Shown here: positions 28,301 through 36,246 of the stretch, piece after piece
Position numbering within the stretch: position 1 is the first letter of the stretch
Layout of the letters: each line of letters starts with the position of its first letter
Assembly: GCF_003633775.1 (NCBI RefSeq)
Contig: NZ_RBIN01000002.1
Span: forward strand, 1-64,000
DNA length: 64,000 nt
From: Kushneria sinocarnis
Lineage (GTDB): Bacteria; Pseudomonadota; Gammaproteobacteria; Pseudomonadales; Halomonadaceae
Direction: 5' to 3'
Notes under the pieces: generated by a model
Database searches by the model: none
What the model saw: the letters and a program-made list of their open reading frames with translations, nothing else
What the model was told of the DNA's origin: nothing
Translations under genes and position numbers: made by a program

Positions 28301-28432
28301 CAGCGCCGAAGCCACGGTATCGCCGGGGTACGCCGGCAGGGTGCGTCCATCATGGGTAAACGACAGCGTCGATGAGCGATCGATGTGCTCGCTGCTCATC
28401 CGCCCCGCGTCGAGACGATTGACCTGACTCAT
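25364..28432 (-). CDS. soxA: Sarcosine oxidase alpha subunit
   Basis: SoxA is the large subunit of the tetrameric enzyme that oxidises sarcosine to glycine, passing the methyl group to tetrahydrofolate as 5,10-methylene-THF or releasing formaldehyde. The 1022-residue protein has an N-terminal ferredoxin-like domain (FTHDGRTLPAYPGDTVASAL), a NAD-binding Rossmann domain with VVGAGPAG (183-190), and a C-terminal aminomethyltransferase/GcvT-like domain (from about 600; GILDASTLGKIDIQGPDA, GELSFEINV) that binds folate. It overlaps soxD by 4 bp and soxG by 8 bp. Length is normal and the gene is intact. Confidence 0.96.
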   Translation of the reverse strand: MSQVNRLDAGRMSSEHIDRSSTLSFTHDGRTLPAYPGDTVASALLANGVDVIGHSFKYARPRGVMAAGCEEPNAILQMGATPETQTPNVRATQQPVFDGLVCESVGRGRSFIERQQKALTGLIGKWGGRFMPVGFYYKTFMAPQSAWLTYEKFIRAAAGLGRAPTVPDADTYDHMNRYCDVLVVGAGPAGLAAALAARRAGARVIVCDEQEQMGGCLLDSRERPDDRPAGEWLKTTLAELEAMDDVLLLPRTTANGYHDHNFVTLHERRTDHLGDRAPAGMTRQRMHRVRAQRVVLATGVHERPLVFANNDLPGHLLAGAVSCYIRRYGVVPGQRLVLVTTNSHAYRTALDWLDAGREVAAIVDARAEPAGTLVDEARSRGIRIIAGAAVIECRGDDRVSGALVAGIDIENFRVTGETETIACDTLASSGGYSPVVHLSAHTGSKPVWNDRIQGFVPGETKQQLHCAGGAHGIYPLVDVLADGAMAGGDAAVAAGFERVSPTLPGLARVEESPQAALYHVPHTLATMRAPKQFVDLQNDVTAAGIELAIREGFESIEHVKRYTAMGFGTDQGKIGNINGMAIAARVLGQTIPETGTTVFRPNYTPVSFGAVAGRYCGALFDPERYTAMHRWHVEQGALFENVGQWKRPWYYPGWKGARGANGEETLQEAVNRECLAVRNGVGILDASTLGKIDIQGPDAREFIGRVYTNGWEKLPVGKGRYGLMCGEDGMVMDDGVTTCLGEHHFLMTTTTGNAAQVLDWLELWHQTEWPELEVFFTSVTDHWATMTLTGPKSRELLEQLTDIDLSRDAFAFMAYREGTVAGIPARVYRISFTGELSFEINVQANYAMHVWEALFAHGEAFELTPYGTETMHVLRAEKGFIIVGQDTDATMTPEDLGMTWAIGYRKPFDWVGKRGMARVDLQRDDRKQLVGLKPLDGSEVVLPEGAQIVFDPEQQIPMTMVGHVTSSYYSATLGHGFALAVVRGGHRRKGEHVYLPQPDGSTLSAEIVSSMFYDPKGERQHV

Positions 28433-28764
28433 GCCACCTCCTCGCTGTCGTTATCGGCCCGGGTATCGATCACGCCGCCGCGTCCATCCGACTGATAACG
28501 CGGCTCTTCGCCCATGCGCCAGGTTTCCAGGATCTCGTTGGTAACGGTGTGCCGGGTCACGTTGAAATATCGGCGTGTCGGCAGATGCAGCCACATTTCG
28601 TGGTGGACACCGCGGATGTTGTCGCGAAAGAACAGGTAGTCGCCCCACTGCTCGTCACTGGTGCTGACCGGTGAATCGGCGCGCCGGATCTGCGCCTGCC
28701 CGCAGGGCTTGAACTCCTCTTCGCTGTGATATTCGTTGGTGTAGGGGCAGCGGATGTAGAACAT
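28429..28764 (-). CDS. soxD: Sarcosine oxidase delta subunit
   Basis: This 111-residue zinc-binding subunit stabilises the SoxAB complex. It begins MFYIRCPYTNEYHSEEEF and continues with RGVHHEMWLHLPTRRYFNV and HTVTNEILETWRMGEEP, all typical of SoxD. The Cys near residue 6 and later His residues are candidate zinc ligands, although the second N-terminal cysteine of some homologues (CPYC) is replaced here by Thr. It overlaps soxA by 4 bp and follows soxB by 60 bp. Confidence 0.93.
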   Translation of the reverse strand: MFYIRCPYTNEYHSEEEFKPCGQAQIRRADSPVSTSDEQWGDYLFFRDNIRGVHHEMWLHLPTRRYFNVTRHTVTNEILETWRMGEEPRYQSDGRGGVIDTRADNDSEEVA

Positions 28765-28824
28765 GGTATTTGTCCCGTTGCAAAGCCTGAGAGTCCGTGA
28801 GAGCGCAAACCGTCCGCCCGGGGC

Positions 28825-30075
28825 CTAGTGCGCCACCGCCGCCGCGCCGTGTTCATCCACCAGCGCGCCGGTATGAAAGCGCTGCATCGAATAGGGTTCG
28901 GCGATCGGGTGTGGACGTCCCTTGGCCAGCGTCCAGGCAAAGATGTGTCCCGAGCCGGGCGTGGCCTTGAAGCCGCCGGTGCCCCAGCCACAGTTGAAAA
29001 AGAGCCCCTTGACCGGCGTGGTGGAGATGATCGGGGAAGCATCCGGCGTGGTATCGACGACACCGCCCCACTGGCGATTCATGCGTACCCGCGAGAGCGA
29101 GGGGAACATCTCGACGATCGCCTGGATGACATGCTCGATGATCGGATAGCTGCCACGCTGGCCGTAGCCGACATAGCCGTCGACCCCGGCACCGATCACC
29201 AGATCGCCCTTGTCGGACTGGCTGATGTAGCCGTGGACCTGGTTGGACATGATGACGGTGTCGATCACCGGCTTGAGCGGCTCGGAGACCAGCGCCTGCA
29301 GCGGATGGGATTCCACCGGCAGATTGAAGCCGGCCATGCGGGCCATGGTGCTCGAATTGCCGGCCGTGACCACGCCCACCCGACCGGCGCGGATCTCGCC
29401 GCTGGTGGTTTCGACGCCCTTCACCTCGCCGTTCTCGATCAGAAATCCGGTGACCTCGGTGTTCTGCAGCAGATCCACACCACGGCTGTCGGCCGCACGT
29501 GCATACCCCCACGCCACGGCATCGTGCCGGGCCACACCGGCGCGCGGCTGAAAGGAGGCGCCCAGCACCGGGTAGCGGGCGTTCTCCAAGCAGTCCATGG
29601 CCGGCACCAGATGCTTCACGCCATCGGCGTCGAGATAATCGCTGTCGATGCCATTGAGCCGGTTGGCATTGACCCGGCGGCGGGTGTCGCGCACATCCTG
29701 CATGGTGTGCGCCACATTGAGCACGCCGCGCTGCGAGAACATCACGTTGTAATTGATGTCCTGGGAGAGCCCCTCCCACAGCTTGAGCGCGTGCTCGTAG
29801 AGACGTGCGGACTCGTCGAACAGATAGTTGGAACGCACGATGGTGGTGTTGCGGGCAGTGTTGCCGCCGCCCAGCCAGCCCTTCTCGATCACGGCCACAT
29901 TGGTGACGCCGTGCTCCCTGGCGAGATACCACGCCGTGGCCAGGCCGTGACCACCGCCACCGACGATAATGACGTCGTAGTGCCGCTTCGGCGTCGGGTT
30001 GCGCCACATGCGCTGCCACTGCTCATGATGGCTGAGCGCATGGCGGACCAGTCCGAATCCCGAATAGCGTTCCAT
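28825..30075 (-). CDS. soxB: Sarcosine oxidase beta subunit
   Basis: SoxB carries the FAD/FMN centres that oxidise sarcosine. The 416-residue protein has a DAO-family dinucleotide-binding motif [19 protein letters not shown] (about 37-55), [18 protein letters not shown] with the region of the flavin-linked histidine nearby, [19 protein letters not shown] and the C-terminal [17 protein letters not shown]. It is the first gene of soxBDAG. The upstream region up to 30233 should hold the promoter and includes a motif shared with other betaine-catabolism promoters. Confidence 0.96.
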   Translation of the reverse strand: MERYSGFGLVRHALSHHEQWQRMWRNPTPKRHYDVIIVGGGGHGLATAWYLAREHGVTNVAVIEKGWLGGGNTARNTTIVRSNYLFDESARLYEHALKLWEGLSQDINYNVMFSQRGVLNVAHTMQDVRDTRRRVNANRLNGIDSDYLDADGVKHLVPAMDCLENARYPVLGASFQPRAGVARHDAVAWGYARAADSRGVDLLQNTEVTGFLIENGEVKGVETTSGEIRAGRVGVVTAGNSSTMARMAGFNLPVESHPLQALVSEPLKPVIDTVIMSNQVHGYISQSDKGDLVIGAGVDGYVGYGQRGSYPIIEHVIQAIVEMFPSLSRVRMNRQWGGVVDTTPDASPIISTTPVKGLFFNCGWGTGGFKATPGSGHIFAWTLAKGRPHPIAEPYSMQRFHTGALVDEHGAAAVAH

Positions 30076-30178
30076 GATACTTCTCCCCGCGCGTCACGCT
30101 GCCGTGTCCCGTTCCTTCGCGGAACGAGCCTGTCACGAGCGATGTTAGAGCGCATGCGCACGGGGGAAGTGCCCGCCG

Positions 30179-30193
30179 GCGCCATGACATGAC
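30179..30193. promoter_or_regulatory. Candidate GbdR-type operator motif upstream of soxB
   Basis: GCGCCATGACATGAC, about 104 bp before the soxB start, is nearly the reverse complement of GTCATGACATGGCCC at 52168-52182 upstream of gbdR. The core GCCATGAC also appears between gbcB and gbcA (37465-37472) and, inverted, before the dgc-linked dipeptidase gene (49783-49790). It is a candidate binding site for a shared regulator. The 8-base core is short and may recur by chance. Confidence 0.3.
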
Positions 30194-30233
30194 GCATTTG
30201 CGACACGCTGGCGCAGGCAGGCAGGGCGAGGAT

Positions 30234-32174
30234 TCAGAACATGTTGATCAGCGGCTGGTCCCGCATCAGGCGCTGGACTTCATGGGAAGGCATGGGCCGG
30301 AAATGATAATGCCCCTGTACCAGATCACAGTTGAGATCGCGTATCAGCTCAAGCTGGGAGATCGTCTCCACACCCTCGGCCACCACTTCCAGTCCCAGCC
30401 GATGGGCAATGAATACCATGCCGGACAGAATGGCGCGATCGCGCGGGCTGGCAGGGGCATCGGTAATGAAGCTGCGATCGATCTTCAGTGAGGTCACCGG
30501 AAACAGCTTGAGATAGCTCAGCGTCGAATAGCCGGTACCGAAGTCATCGATGGCAATCTTCATGCCGCGGTGGTAGAGCCGGTGCAGGGCCTCGAGCACG
30601 CTGTCATCGGCCTGAACCAGCACGTTCTCGGTCAGCTCGATGCCGATATCGCGATGACTGAGCTGGTACTCCTGCATGCAGGCCTGCAGCTGATCGAATA
30701 CGCCGGGCACGGCGATCTGGCGCCCGGAGAAGTTGATATCGATCCGGTAGCCGCCCAGCCCCTCGGCCTTCCAGTGCGCCTGCTGACAGCAGACCTCCTG
30801 CACGATCCAGTCGCCCAGCCGATGGATGAGGTTGAAACGCTCTGCCAGCGGAATGAATTCGCTCGGCGGCACGGGCTCACTCCTGCCCTCGGGGAACCAT
30901 CTCACCAGCGCTTCCAGATTCTCGATACGCCCGCTTGCCGCTGCCACCTGCGGCTGATAATGCACGCACAGCTCGCCGCGCTCGATCGCCCGCTGCAGCC
31001 GTTCCAGCAGGTCGTGCTGGCGTACCAGGGTGTCATGAATCTGGCGATTGAAGAACCAGTAGCGGCTGTGATCGGAGTGCTTGGCGCGATTCTTGGCCAG
31101 CTCCGCATTGTGCACCAGCTCGGCCGCCTCGCCGCCATTGTCGGGATAGAGGCTCACCCCCAGGCGAGCAGTGACATGCAGCTCGCTCCCCGCCAGCACG
31201 AAGGGCTCGGCGAACACCTCCAGGATCCGGTCGATCAGGCTCAGCACATCCCGTTCCGAACTCAGATAGGCAAAGGCCATCACGAACTCGTCGGCATCGA
31301 AACGCGACAGCAGGGCCGACTCCTGCTGACACTGACGCAGCCGGTCGGCCACCTGCAGCAGCAGTTGATTGCCCTGGGCGAATCCCCGGGCCACGTTGAC
31401 GTCGGCAAACCGGTCGAGATCGATGAACAGGACCGCCAGATGGGCGCGTCGCCGCTGGCATTCGAACATGAAGCCTTCGAGTTCGGCCTCGAAGGTACGC
31501 CGGTTGGGCAGCCGGGTCAGCGGGTCGAAATGGGTAACGAAGTCGAGCTCCCGCCGGGCCTGCTTCTGATCGGAAAGATCGACATCGACACAGAACATCA
31601 GCGGATCGGCGGTATGCTCGCCCAGCATGACGTGGTGGGAGAACACGGCAACCGATGCGCCCTCCTTGCTGACCAGCTCCAGCTCCCCGGCCGGGATGGC
31701 CGTGCCGTGTTCGATCCAGTTGCGATGGGCCGTGATCACCCCTTCGCGCATCTGCTCGGGAATGATCAGGTCTTCCAGCAGCTCGCCCTGCACTTCCTCG
31801 GCATCGTAGCCGTAGAGCTGGGTGCTGGCCTCGTTCCAGTAGATGACCCGGCGCTCGCGGTCATACCCCTGGACGGCCACCTTCGGCAGGCTCTCCAGCA
31901 GCGCCCGGAAACGCTGCTCGCTCTCCCCGTGACGGCGCTGCGCCAGCGCCAGCTTTTCCGGGCCGACCCGGGCGCACAGCTCGGTGTCCAGACGCCGCCA
32001 GCCGCGAGCGATGTAGCCGATGGTCAGCAACAGCAGCGCCAGGATGGTCACGCTCAGGGCGTGCTGCCAGGCCGGATTCTGCTGTGCCCACTCCAGTAGC
32101 GTCAGACCACAGGCCAGCGCCATGGCCAGTGCAATGGCCGTCCCCATTGCCCATCTGCCTTCCCGGTCGGCCAT
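30234..32174 (-). CDS. PAS-GGDEF-EAL protein, probable c-di-GMP phosphodiesterase
   Basis: The 646-residue membrane-linked protein has two N-terminal hydrophobic segments (AIALAMALACGLTLLEW and ALSVTILALLLLTIGYI), a PAS domain (about 90-205), a GGDEF domain (about 205-370) and an EAL domain (about 385-640). The GGDEF site reads DADEF within SRFDADEFVMAF, so cyclase activity is probably lost. The EAL domain keeps EALVRW, INFSGRQ, ELTEN, DDFGTGYSTLSYLK and KIDRSF, so hydrolysis of c-di-GMP to pGpG is likely. ATG 32174 has GAGGGAGAGGAA upstream. It stands alone, between the sox operon and a divergently transcribed dioxygenase gene. Confidence 0.9.
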   Translation of the reverse strand: MADREGRWAMGTAIALAMALACGLTLLEWAQQNPAWQHALSVTILALLLLTIGYIARGWRRLDTELCARVGPEKLALAQRRHGESEQRFRALLESLPKVAVQGYDRERRVIYWNEASTQLYGYDAEEVQGELLEDLIIPEQMREGVITAHRNWIEHGTAIPAGELELVSKEGASVAVFSHHVMLGEHTADPLMFCVDVDLSDQKQARRELDFVTHFDPLTRLPNRRTFEAELEGFMFECQRRRAHLAVLFIDLDRFADVNVARGFAQGNQLLLQVADRLRQCQQESALLSRFDADEFVMAFAYLSSERDVLSLIDRILEVFAEPFVLAGSELHVTARLGVSLYPDNGGEAAELVHNAELAKNRAKHSDHSRYWFFNRQIHDTLVRQHDLLERLQRAIERGELCVHYQPQVAAASGRIENLEALVRWFPEGRSEPVPPSEFIPLAERFNLIHRLGDWIVQEVCCQQAHWKAEGLGGYRIDINFSGRQIAVPGVFDQLQACMQEYQLSHRDIGIELTENVLVQADDSVLEALHRLYHRGMKIAIDDFGTGYSTLSYLKLFPVTSLKIDRSFITDAPASPRDRAILSGMVFIAHRLGLEVVAEGVETISQLELIRDLNCDLVQGHYHFRPMPSHEVQRLMRDQPLINMF

Positions 32175-32497
32175 TTCCTCTCCCTCAGTCCAAAGTGTGC
32201 CGCTCCGTGCCACACCCCTGCAGCAATGCCATTTACTGGCTCACCCCGCAAGCTGAACACGGTCACTCTTCCAGGGAGTGACTCTGACACCTCTTTTTAC
32301 ACGCGTATTACCACTTTGCAACGCAAAAGCATGAAAAGGGCTGCAAATGCGCAGAACAGCATCCCGTGTACCGCTCAGATACGCGAAACAACACTCTTTA
32401 ACAGCTTTTGTTGCCCTGCTGAAGAGGTTCGTCCGCGGACGGACCCGTCATTAACCAGCCCCTTTGCGGGGCGACCAGCATCAAGAGGAAGAGTCTC
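32175..32497. other. 323-bp divergent promoter region upstream of the 2OG dioxygenase
   Basis: No gene is seen. The region is AT-richer than its surroundings, as expected for promoters of the two divergent genes. It holds an imperfect 20-bp dyad at 32426-32445 and, just before the dioxygenase, a small hairpin (GCCCC TTTGC GGGGC, about 32459-32473) that may affect its translation. Confidence 0.45.
32426..32445. promoter_or_regulatory. Imperfect dyad operator candidate upstream of 2OG dioxygenase
   Basis: GGTTCGTCCG / CGGACGGACC is symmetric at nine of ten positions and lies 53-72 bp before the dioxygenase ATG. Its length and place fit the binding site of a dimeric regulator, but which one is unknown. 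Confidence 0.4.
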
Positions 32498-33265
32498 ATG
32501 CAAGTTACCCATATCAGTGCTGCCACTCGCAATCGCTACTGGGCACCTCACGTCGAGCGCGAACTGCAAGAGCACAAATGGAGCATCAGTGACGTGAGCC
32601 ATCACATCGATCTGCCTGCCTGGCAGCGCTATCTTGCCGATCTGCCCCGGGACCCCTATGTCGAGGACCGCTGGAAGCGCATGGCGTGGCTCAACCTGAC
32701 CGATGAGGGTGACATCGCCGTGATGGGCGAATGCCCGATGGCACAGGGCGGCATGTTCAACGATGCCGACAGCATGGCCGACAAGCTGCGCTACTATCCG
32801 CCGCTGGAGCGCTCCTTTGTCGAGCGCGAGGATGTGCAGGCCTTTATCCGGGCATGGACCGAGCTATGGGGCATCAGTGCGCGGGAACCGATCCTGATGC
32901 AGATTACCGGGGTCAAGGGAACCGGCGAGCTGGATCCGCTGCAGGGACAGGGCATTCATGCCGATGGCAGCCAGTTCCTCAGCATCATGGTACTCAATCG
33001 CGAGAATGTTCGGGGGGGAGACAGCTATCTCTACGCCGACAAGGGTGGTACCCGACTGCTGACCCGCCGGGTACTCGAACCGGGCGAAGTCCTGCACCTG
33101 CGCGATGACTGCCTCTATCACGGTGCCGACGGTCTCGAGCAGGAGGATCCCGAGCAGCCCTTCGAGCGCTTTATCATCATCATCAACTGCCGCTTCGTCG
33201 ACGGTTTTCAGAACCGCATGCTGCGGCGTCACTTTCCTTACGCCGTGATCAACGAAGTCAGCTGA
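32498..33265 (+). CDS. 2-oxoglutarate/Fe(II)-dependent dioxygenase, 2OG-Fe_Oxy_2-like, substrate unknown
   Basis: The 255-residue protein fits the 2OG-Fe_Oxy_2 family, which includes L-isoleucine 4-hydroxylase and other free amino acid hydroxylases. The iron triad is visible as His154-x-Asp156 (QGIHADGSQF) and His208 (DDCLYHGAD), and Arg224 (PFERFII) is placed to bind 2-oxoglutarate. GGDSYLYADKGG between them is typical of the family. GAGGAAG precedes the ATG. The gene stands alone between a c-di-GMP protein and fdhA. A hydroxylated amino acid or osmolyte is a reasonable guess for the product, but nothing in the sequence proves the substrate. Confidence 0.75.
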   Translation: MQVTHISAATRNRYWAPHVERELQEHKWSISDVSHHIDLPAWQRYLADLPRDPYVEDRWKRMAWLNLTDEGDIAVMGECPMAQGGMFNDADSMADKLRYYPPLERSFVEREDVQAFIRAWTELWGISAREPILMQITGVKGTGELDPLQGQGIHADGSQFLSIMVLNRENVRGGDSYLYADKGGTRLLTRRVLEPGEVLHLRDDCLYHGADGLEQEDPEQPFERFIIIINCRFVDGFQNRMLRRHFPYAVINEVS

Positions 33266-33278
33266 TCCGGTCATGAAC

Positions 33279-33306
33279 TCACCGGGCCACCGTAGTGGCC
33301 CGGTGA
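33279..33306. terminator. Bidirectional terminator between 2OG dioxygenase and fdhA
   Basis: A perfect 12-bp stem (TCACCGGGCCAC / GTGGCCCGGTGA, loop CGTA) lies between two convergent genes. No T tract is present on either side. Confidence 0.7.
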
Positions 33307-33329
33307 CCCGGTTCAAGCGCCGGAGAGCA

Positions 33330-34526
33330 TCAGCTGTTCAAGACGCCGTGCGGATCGAGCACGAACTTCCTGGCGACACCGCTATCGAAATCGGCATACC
33401 CCCTGGATGCTTCATCGAGGCTGATCGGAGTCGCGTTCACGGCACTCCCGATATGCGTCTTTTCATGCAGGATGGCCTGCATCAGCTGCCGCTGATAGCG
33501 CATTGCCGGCGTCTGCCCCGTGTGGAAGGACATGGCCTTGGCCCAGCCGAGCCCGAACTTCATCGACAGGTTGCCGTGTCTGGCGTCTTCGCTGGAGGCC
33601 CCCGGGTCCTCGGTGACATACAGTCCCGGGATACCGACCCGGCCACCCGCCTGGGTAATCTCCATCGTGGCATTGAGTACCGTGGCAGGCTGCTCGTGTG
33701 AGTGATTGTGCCCGTGGCAGCTGGCCTCGAAACCGACGGCATCCACCGCTGCATCAACCTCGGGAACGCCGAGCACGGATTCGATCAACTCCGGCATGCT
33801 GGCATCCTGGCGCAGGTCGATGGTCTCGCAGCCGAAGCTTTGGGCCTGCTCGAGACGTGGCGGCTTCATGTCGCCCACGATGACGCAGGCTGCGCCCAGC
33901 AGCTGGGCGGAAGCGGCCGCCGCCAGTCCTACCGGCCCGGCCCCGGCGATGTAGACGGTCGAGCCCGGCTGAACGCCGGCGGTCACGCAGCCATGAAAGC
34001 CGGTCGGAAAGATGTCCGTCAGCATGGTCAGATCGAGGATCTTTTCCATCGCCTGGTCGTTATCGGGAAAGACCAGCAGCTGAAAATCGGCATAGGGCAC
34101 CATGACATATTCGGCCTGGCCGCCGACCCAGCCGCCCATGTCAACATAGCCGTAGGCGCCCCCGGGGCGTTCGGGATTGACGTTGAGACAGATGTGCGTA
34201 TCGCCCCGGCGGCAGTTGCGACAGCGACCACAGGCCACATTGAAGGGTACCGACACGATATCGCCCTGCTTGACGAATTCGACATCGCGGCCGCACTCGA
34301 TGACCTCCCCGGTAATCTCGTGGCCCAGCACGAGCCCCTCCGGCGCCGTGGTGCGCCCGCGCACCATATGCTGATCGCTGCCGCAGATATTGGTGGTCAG
34401 CACCTTGAGAATGACACCATGCTCACACTTGCGATTACCCAGAGCCAGTTCGGGGAAGGCGATATCTTCGACCGCCACCGTGCCGGCGCCTCGGTAAACA
34501 ACACCGCGATTGTCTGCTGAAGCCAT
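33330..34526 (-). CDS. fdhA: Glutathione-independent formaldehyde dehydrogenase
   Basis: FdhA oxidises formaldehyde to formate with NAD+ without glutathione; in Pseudomonas it belongs to the betaine catabolic gene set. The 398-residue zinc dehydrogenase has NICGSDQHMVRGRT, VLGHEITGEVIECG, structural zinc cysteines in CGRCRNCRRGDTHIC, GAYGYVDMGGWVGGQAEYV, the NAD motif YIAGAGPVGLAAA and CHGHNHSHEQPATVLNATME, all specific to this subfamily. The start is taken at ATG 34526; a GTG at 34535 with AGGAG upstream is an alternative. Together with frmA/fghA it gives two independent routes for formaldehyde in this region. Confidence 0.95.
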   Translation of the reverse strand: MASADNRGVVYRGAGTVAVEDIAFPELALGNRKCEHGVILKVLTTNICGSDQHMVRGRTTAPEGLVLGHEITGEVIECGRDVEFVKQGDIVSVPFNVACGRCRNCRRGDTHICLNVNPERPGGAYGYVDMGGWVGGQAEYVMVPYADFQLLVFPDNDQAMEKILDLTMLTDIFPTGFHGCVTAGVQPGSTVYIAGAGPVGLAAAASAQLLGAACVIVGDMKPPRLEQAQSFGCETIDLRQDASMPELIESVLGVPEVDAAVDAVGFEASCHGHNHSHEQPATVLNATMEITQAGGRVGIPGLYVTEDPGASSEDARHGNLSMKFGLGWAKAMSFHTGQTPAMRYQRQLMQAILHEKTHIGSAVNATPISLDEASRGYADFDSGVARKFVLDPHGVLNS

Positions 34527-34734
34527 GAGGCTCACTCCTCTCCTGGAATGTCAGGCGTATAGGGTCCCGATACGCCAGCAGCGCGTGCCGATGCCCGGAC
34601 TTGCCTGCCCCGTCCGGCAGGCGACACGGCGCTCCACTCATCAGTATCCGATCGGTTTGCAAAAGAGAAACCTAGCCATTTGTCGTAGCTGTCGCTTTCG
34701 GACAGGTGAATGACGCAGCAGTGATGAAATACGC

Positions 34735-34765
34735 GAAAAAGAAGCGGCCACCCGGGGGTGGCCGC
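34735..34765 (-). terminator. Intrinsic terminator of the Yip1-family gene
   Basis: On the minus strand a 9-bp stem GCGGCCACC / GGTGGCCGC is followed by TTCTTTTT. It lies about 40 bp after the stop codon of the Yip1-type gene and is a good rho-independent terminator. Confidence 0.88.
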
Positions 34766-34803
34766 AAATCGGAAAGTGGTACCGCATTGTCGAATCAGGG
34801 CTG

Positions 34804-35403
34804 TCAGAAGAGATCCGGTCCGTAGCCCCAGAGCACGACCGTGGCGGCCAGCAGGGCCTCGAGCACCAGCACCCCGATGCCCAGGGTGGATACGGACACG
34901 ATCCCGGCATCCCGGGCATTGACGCTGAAGAAGCCGGGAACACCCTGATAGAGCAGCCAGCCCGTATAGCACAGGCCGATCGTACCGGCGAGCAGGCAGA
35001 GCCAGATCAGCGGATAGAGTGCCACGATGCCGCTCAGGAACATGGGCGTGGCGATATAGCCGGCAAAGATGATGCAGCGCCGTCGGCTGGGCCGATTGGG
35101 AAACCGGTGAGCCAGCCAGTGCAGCACGCTGCCCATCAGCGCCACGGCCGCCAGCAGCATGATGTAGAAGACCACCGCCAGATAGAGCGCCGTGACCGGC
35201 GAAACCGGTATGGTTCTGCCCTCCCCGAAGTTCCAGCCGAACTGGGTGGTACCGATCCAGGAACAGACCACGGGGATCGCGGCCAGAATCAGGACATGGC
35301 GAACATAGTGCTGTGTCACCGTTTCCGACTCGGACTCACCTCGGATCTGCTGCCACTCCCGGCCGGGATGGGCAAGAAGTCCCCAGACGTGTTGCATCAT
35401 CAT
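34804..35403 (-). CDS. Yip1-family inner membrane protein
   Basis: The 199-residue protein has five likely membrane segments (HVLILAAIPVVCSWIG, ALYLAVVFYIMLLAAVALMG, FAGYIATPMFLSGIVALYPL, WLCLLAGTIGLCYTGWLLY and ISTLGIGVLVLEALLAATVVL-like). The N terminus LLAHPGREWQQIR and the GYIATPMFL region are typical of bacterial Yip1 domain proteins. These are membrane proteins of unknown biochemical role. It is a single gene with its own terminator. Confidence 0.8.
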   Translation of the reverse strand: MMMQHVWGLLAHPGREWQQIRGESESETVTQHYVRHVLILAAIPVVCSWIGTTQFGWNFGEGRTIPVSPVTALYLAVVFYIMLLAAVALMGSVLHWLAHRFPNRPSRRRCIIFAGYIATPMFLSGIVALYPLIWLCLLAGTIGLCYTGWLLYQGVPGFFSVNARDAGIVSVSTLGIGVLVLEALLAATVVLWGYGPDLF

Positions 35404-35535
35404 GTAATGCCTCCTCCCGTCTGTCGCGGGCCACCAACGCAGACGAGCACTGGTTACGATTCGGTTATCCGGGCTGGACCGTCATGCGACCCTACCGAAC
35501 AGCATAGAACAGCAGCGCCTGCAGGCCATCAAACC

Positions 35536-36138
35536 TTACGATGAGAACCGGGACGGGAGCTCGCCATGTCCTGCCATGGCCGCCACCGGCGCCCGGCGCC
35601 AGCAGTGCTCGGCATGATCGTTGACCATGCCCACGGCCTGCATCCAGGCATAAACGATGGTGGGCCCGACAAAGCGAAAGCCCCGCTGCTTGAGCATCCG
35701 GGAAATATCGCGGGAGAGCGGTGTCTGGGTGGGTACCGGCCCCTCGTTCAGGATCGGACGATGGCCGACCATCTCCCACATCAGGGCGCCGAACGGTTCG
35801 CCCCGCTCACGCATGTCAAGCCAGGCGCGGGCATTGCCGATGGTGGCCTCGATCTTGGCCCGCGAACGAATGATGCGGGGATCATCAAGCAGTCGCAGCA
35901 CATCGGCTTCCTCGAAGCGGGCCACCCGCTCGGGGTCGAAGCCGACAAAGCATTCACGGAAGGCGTCGCGCTTGCGCAGCACCGTCAGCCACGACAGCCC
36001 GGCCTGGAAACCGTCCAGCATCAGTTTTTCCCACAGCGCCCGGTCGTCGTATTCCGGCACCCCCCACTCACGATCGTGGTAGTCGGCCAGCAGGGCATTG
36101 CCCTGCGCCCAGCGACAGCGGCACTCGTCGGTGACCAT
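35536..36138 (-). CDS. tag: DNA-3-methyladenine glycosylase I
   Basis: Tag removes 3-methyladenine from DNA to start base-excision repair. The 200-residue protein shows CRCRWAQGNALLADYHDREW, then GLSWLTVLRKRDAFRE, IIRSRAKIEATIGNA, FRFVGPTIVYAWMQAVGMVN and HAEHCWRR. The N-terminal Cys and His and the C-terminal His and Cys are the conserved zinc ligands. The start at 36138 matches homologues; a longer frame to 36246 overlaps the gbcB end region without similarity. It is on the same strand as gbcB, 108 bp downstream, but functionally unrelated. Confidence 0.95.
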   Translation of the reverse strand: MVTDECRCRWAQGNALLADYHDREWGVPEYDDRALWEKLMLDGFQAGLSWLTVLRKRDAFRECFVGFDPERVARFEEADVLRLLDDPRIIRSRAKIEATIGNARAWLDMRERGEPFGALMWEMVGHRPILNEGPVPTQTPLSRDISRMLKQRGFRFVGPTIVYAWMQAVGMVNDHAEHCWRRAPVAAMAGHGELPSRFSS

Positions 36139-36246
36139 GCCCTGCTCTCCCCTCAAGCCCGTGACAACGATAACCGATGATGCCGCAAACGGCGCCGCCC
36201 GCCCAATGCCTTCAACACTGACCCGGGCGAGTCTGGCATGACGCAC

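Noticed and set aside
25076-28375. Plus-strand open frame of 1099 codons
   Set aside because: It is antisense to soxA. GC-rich codon bias on the minus strand creates long stop-free shadows, and the predicted sequence has no recognisable domain.
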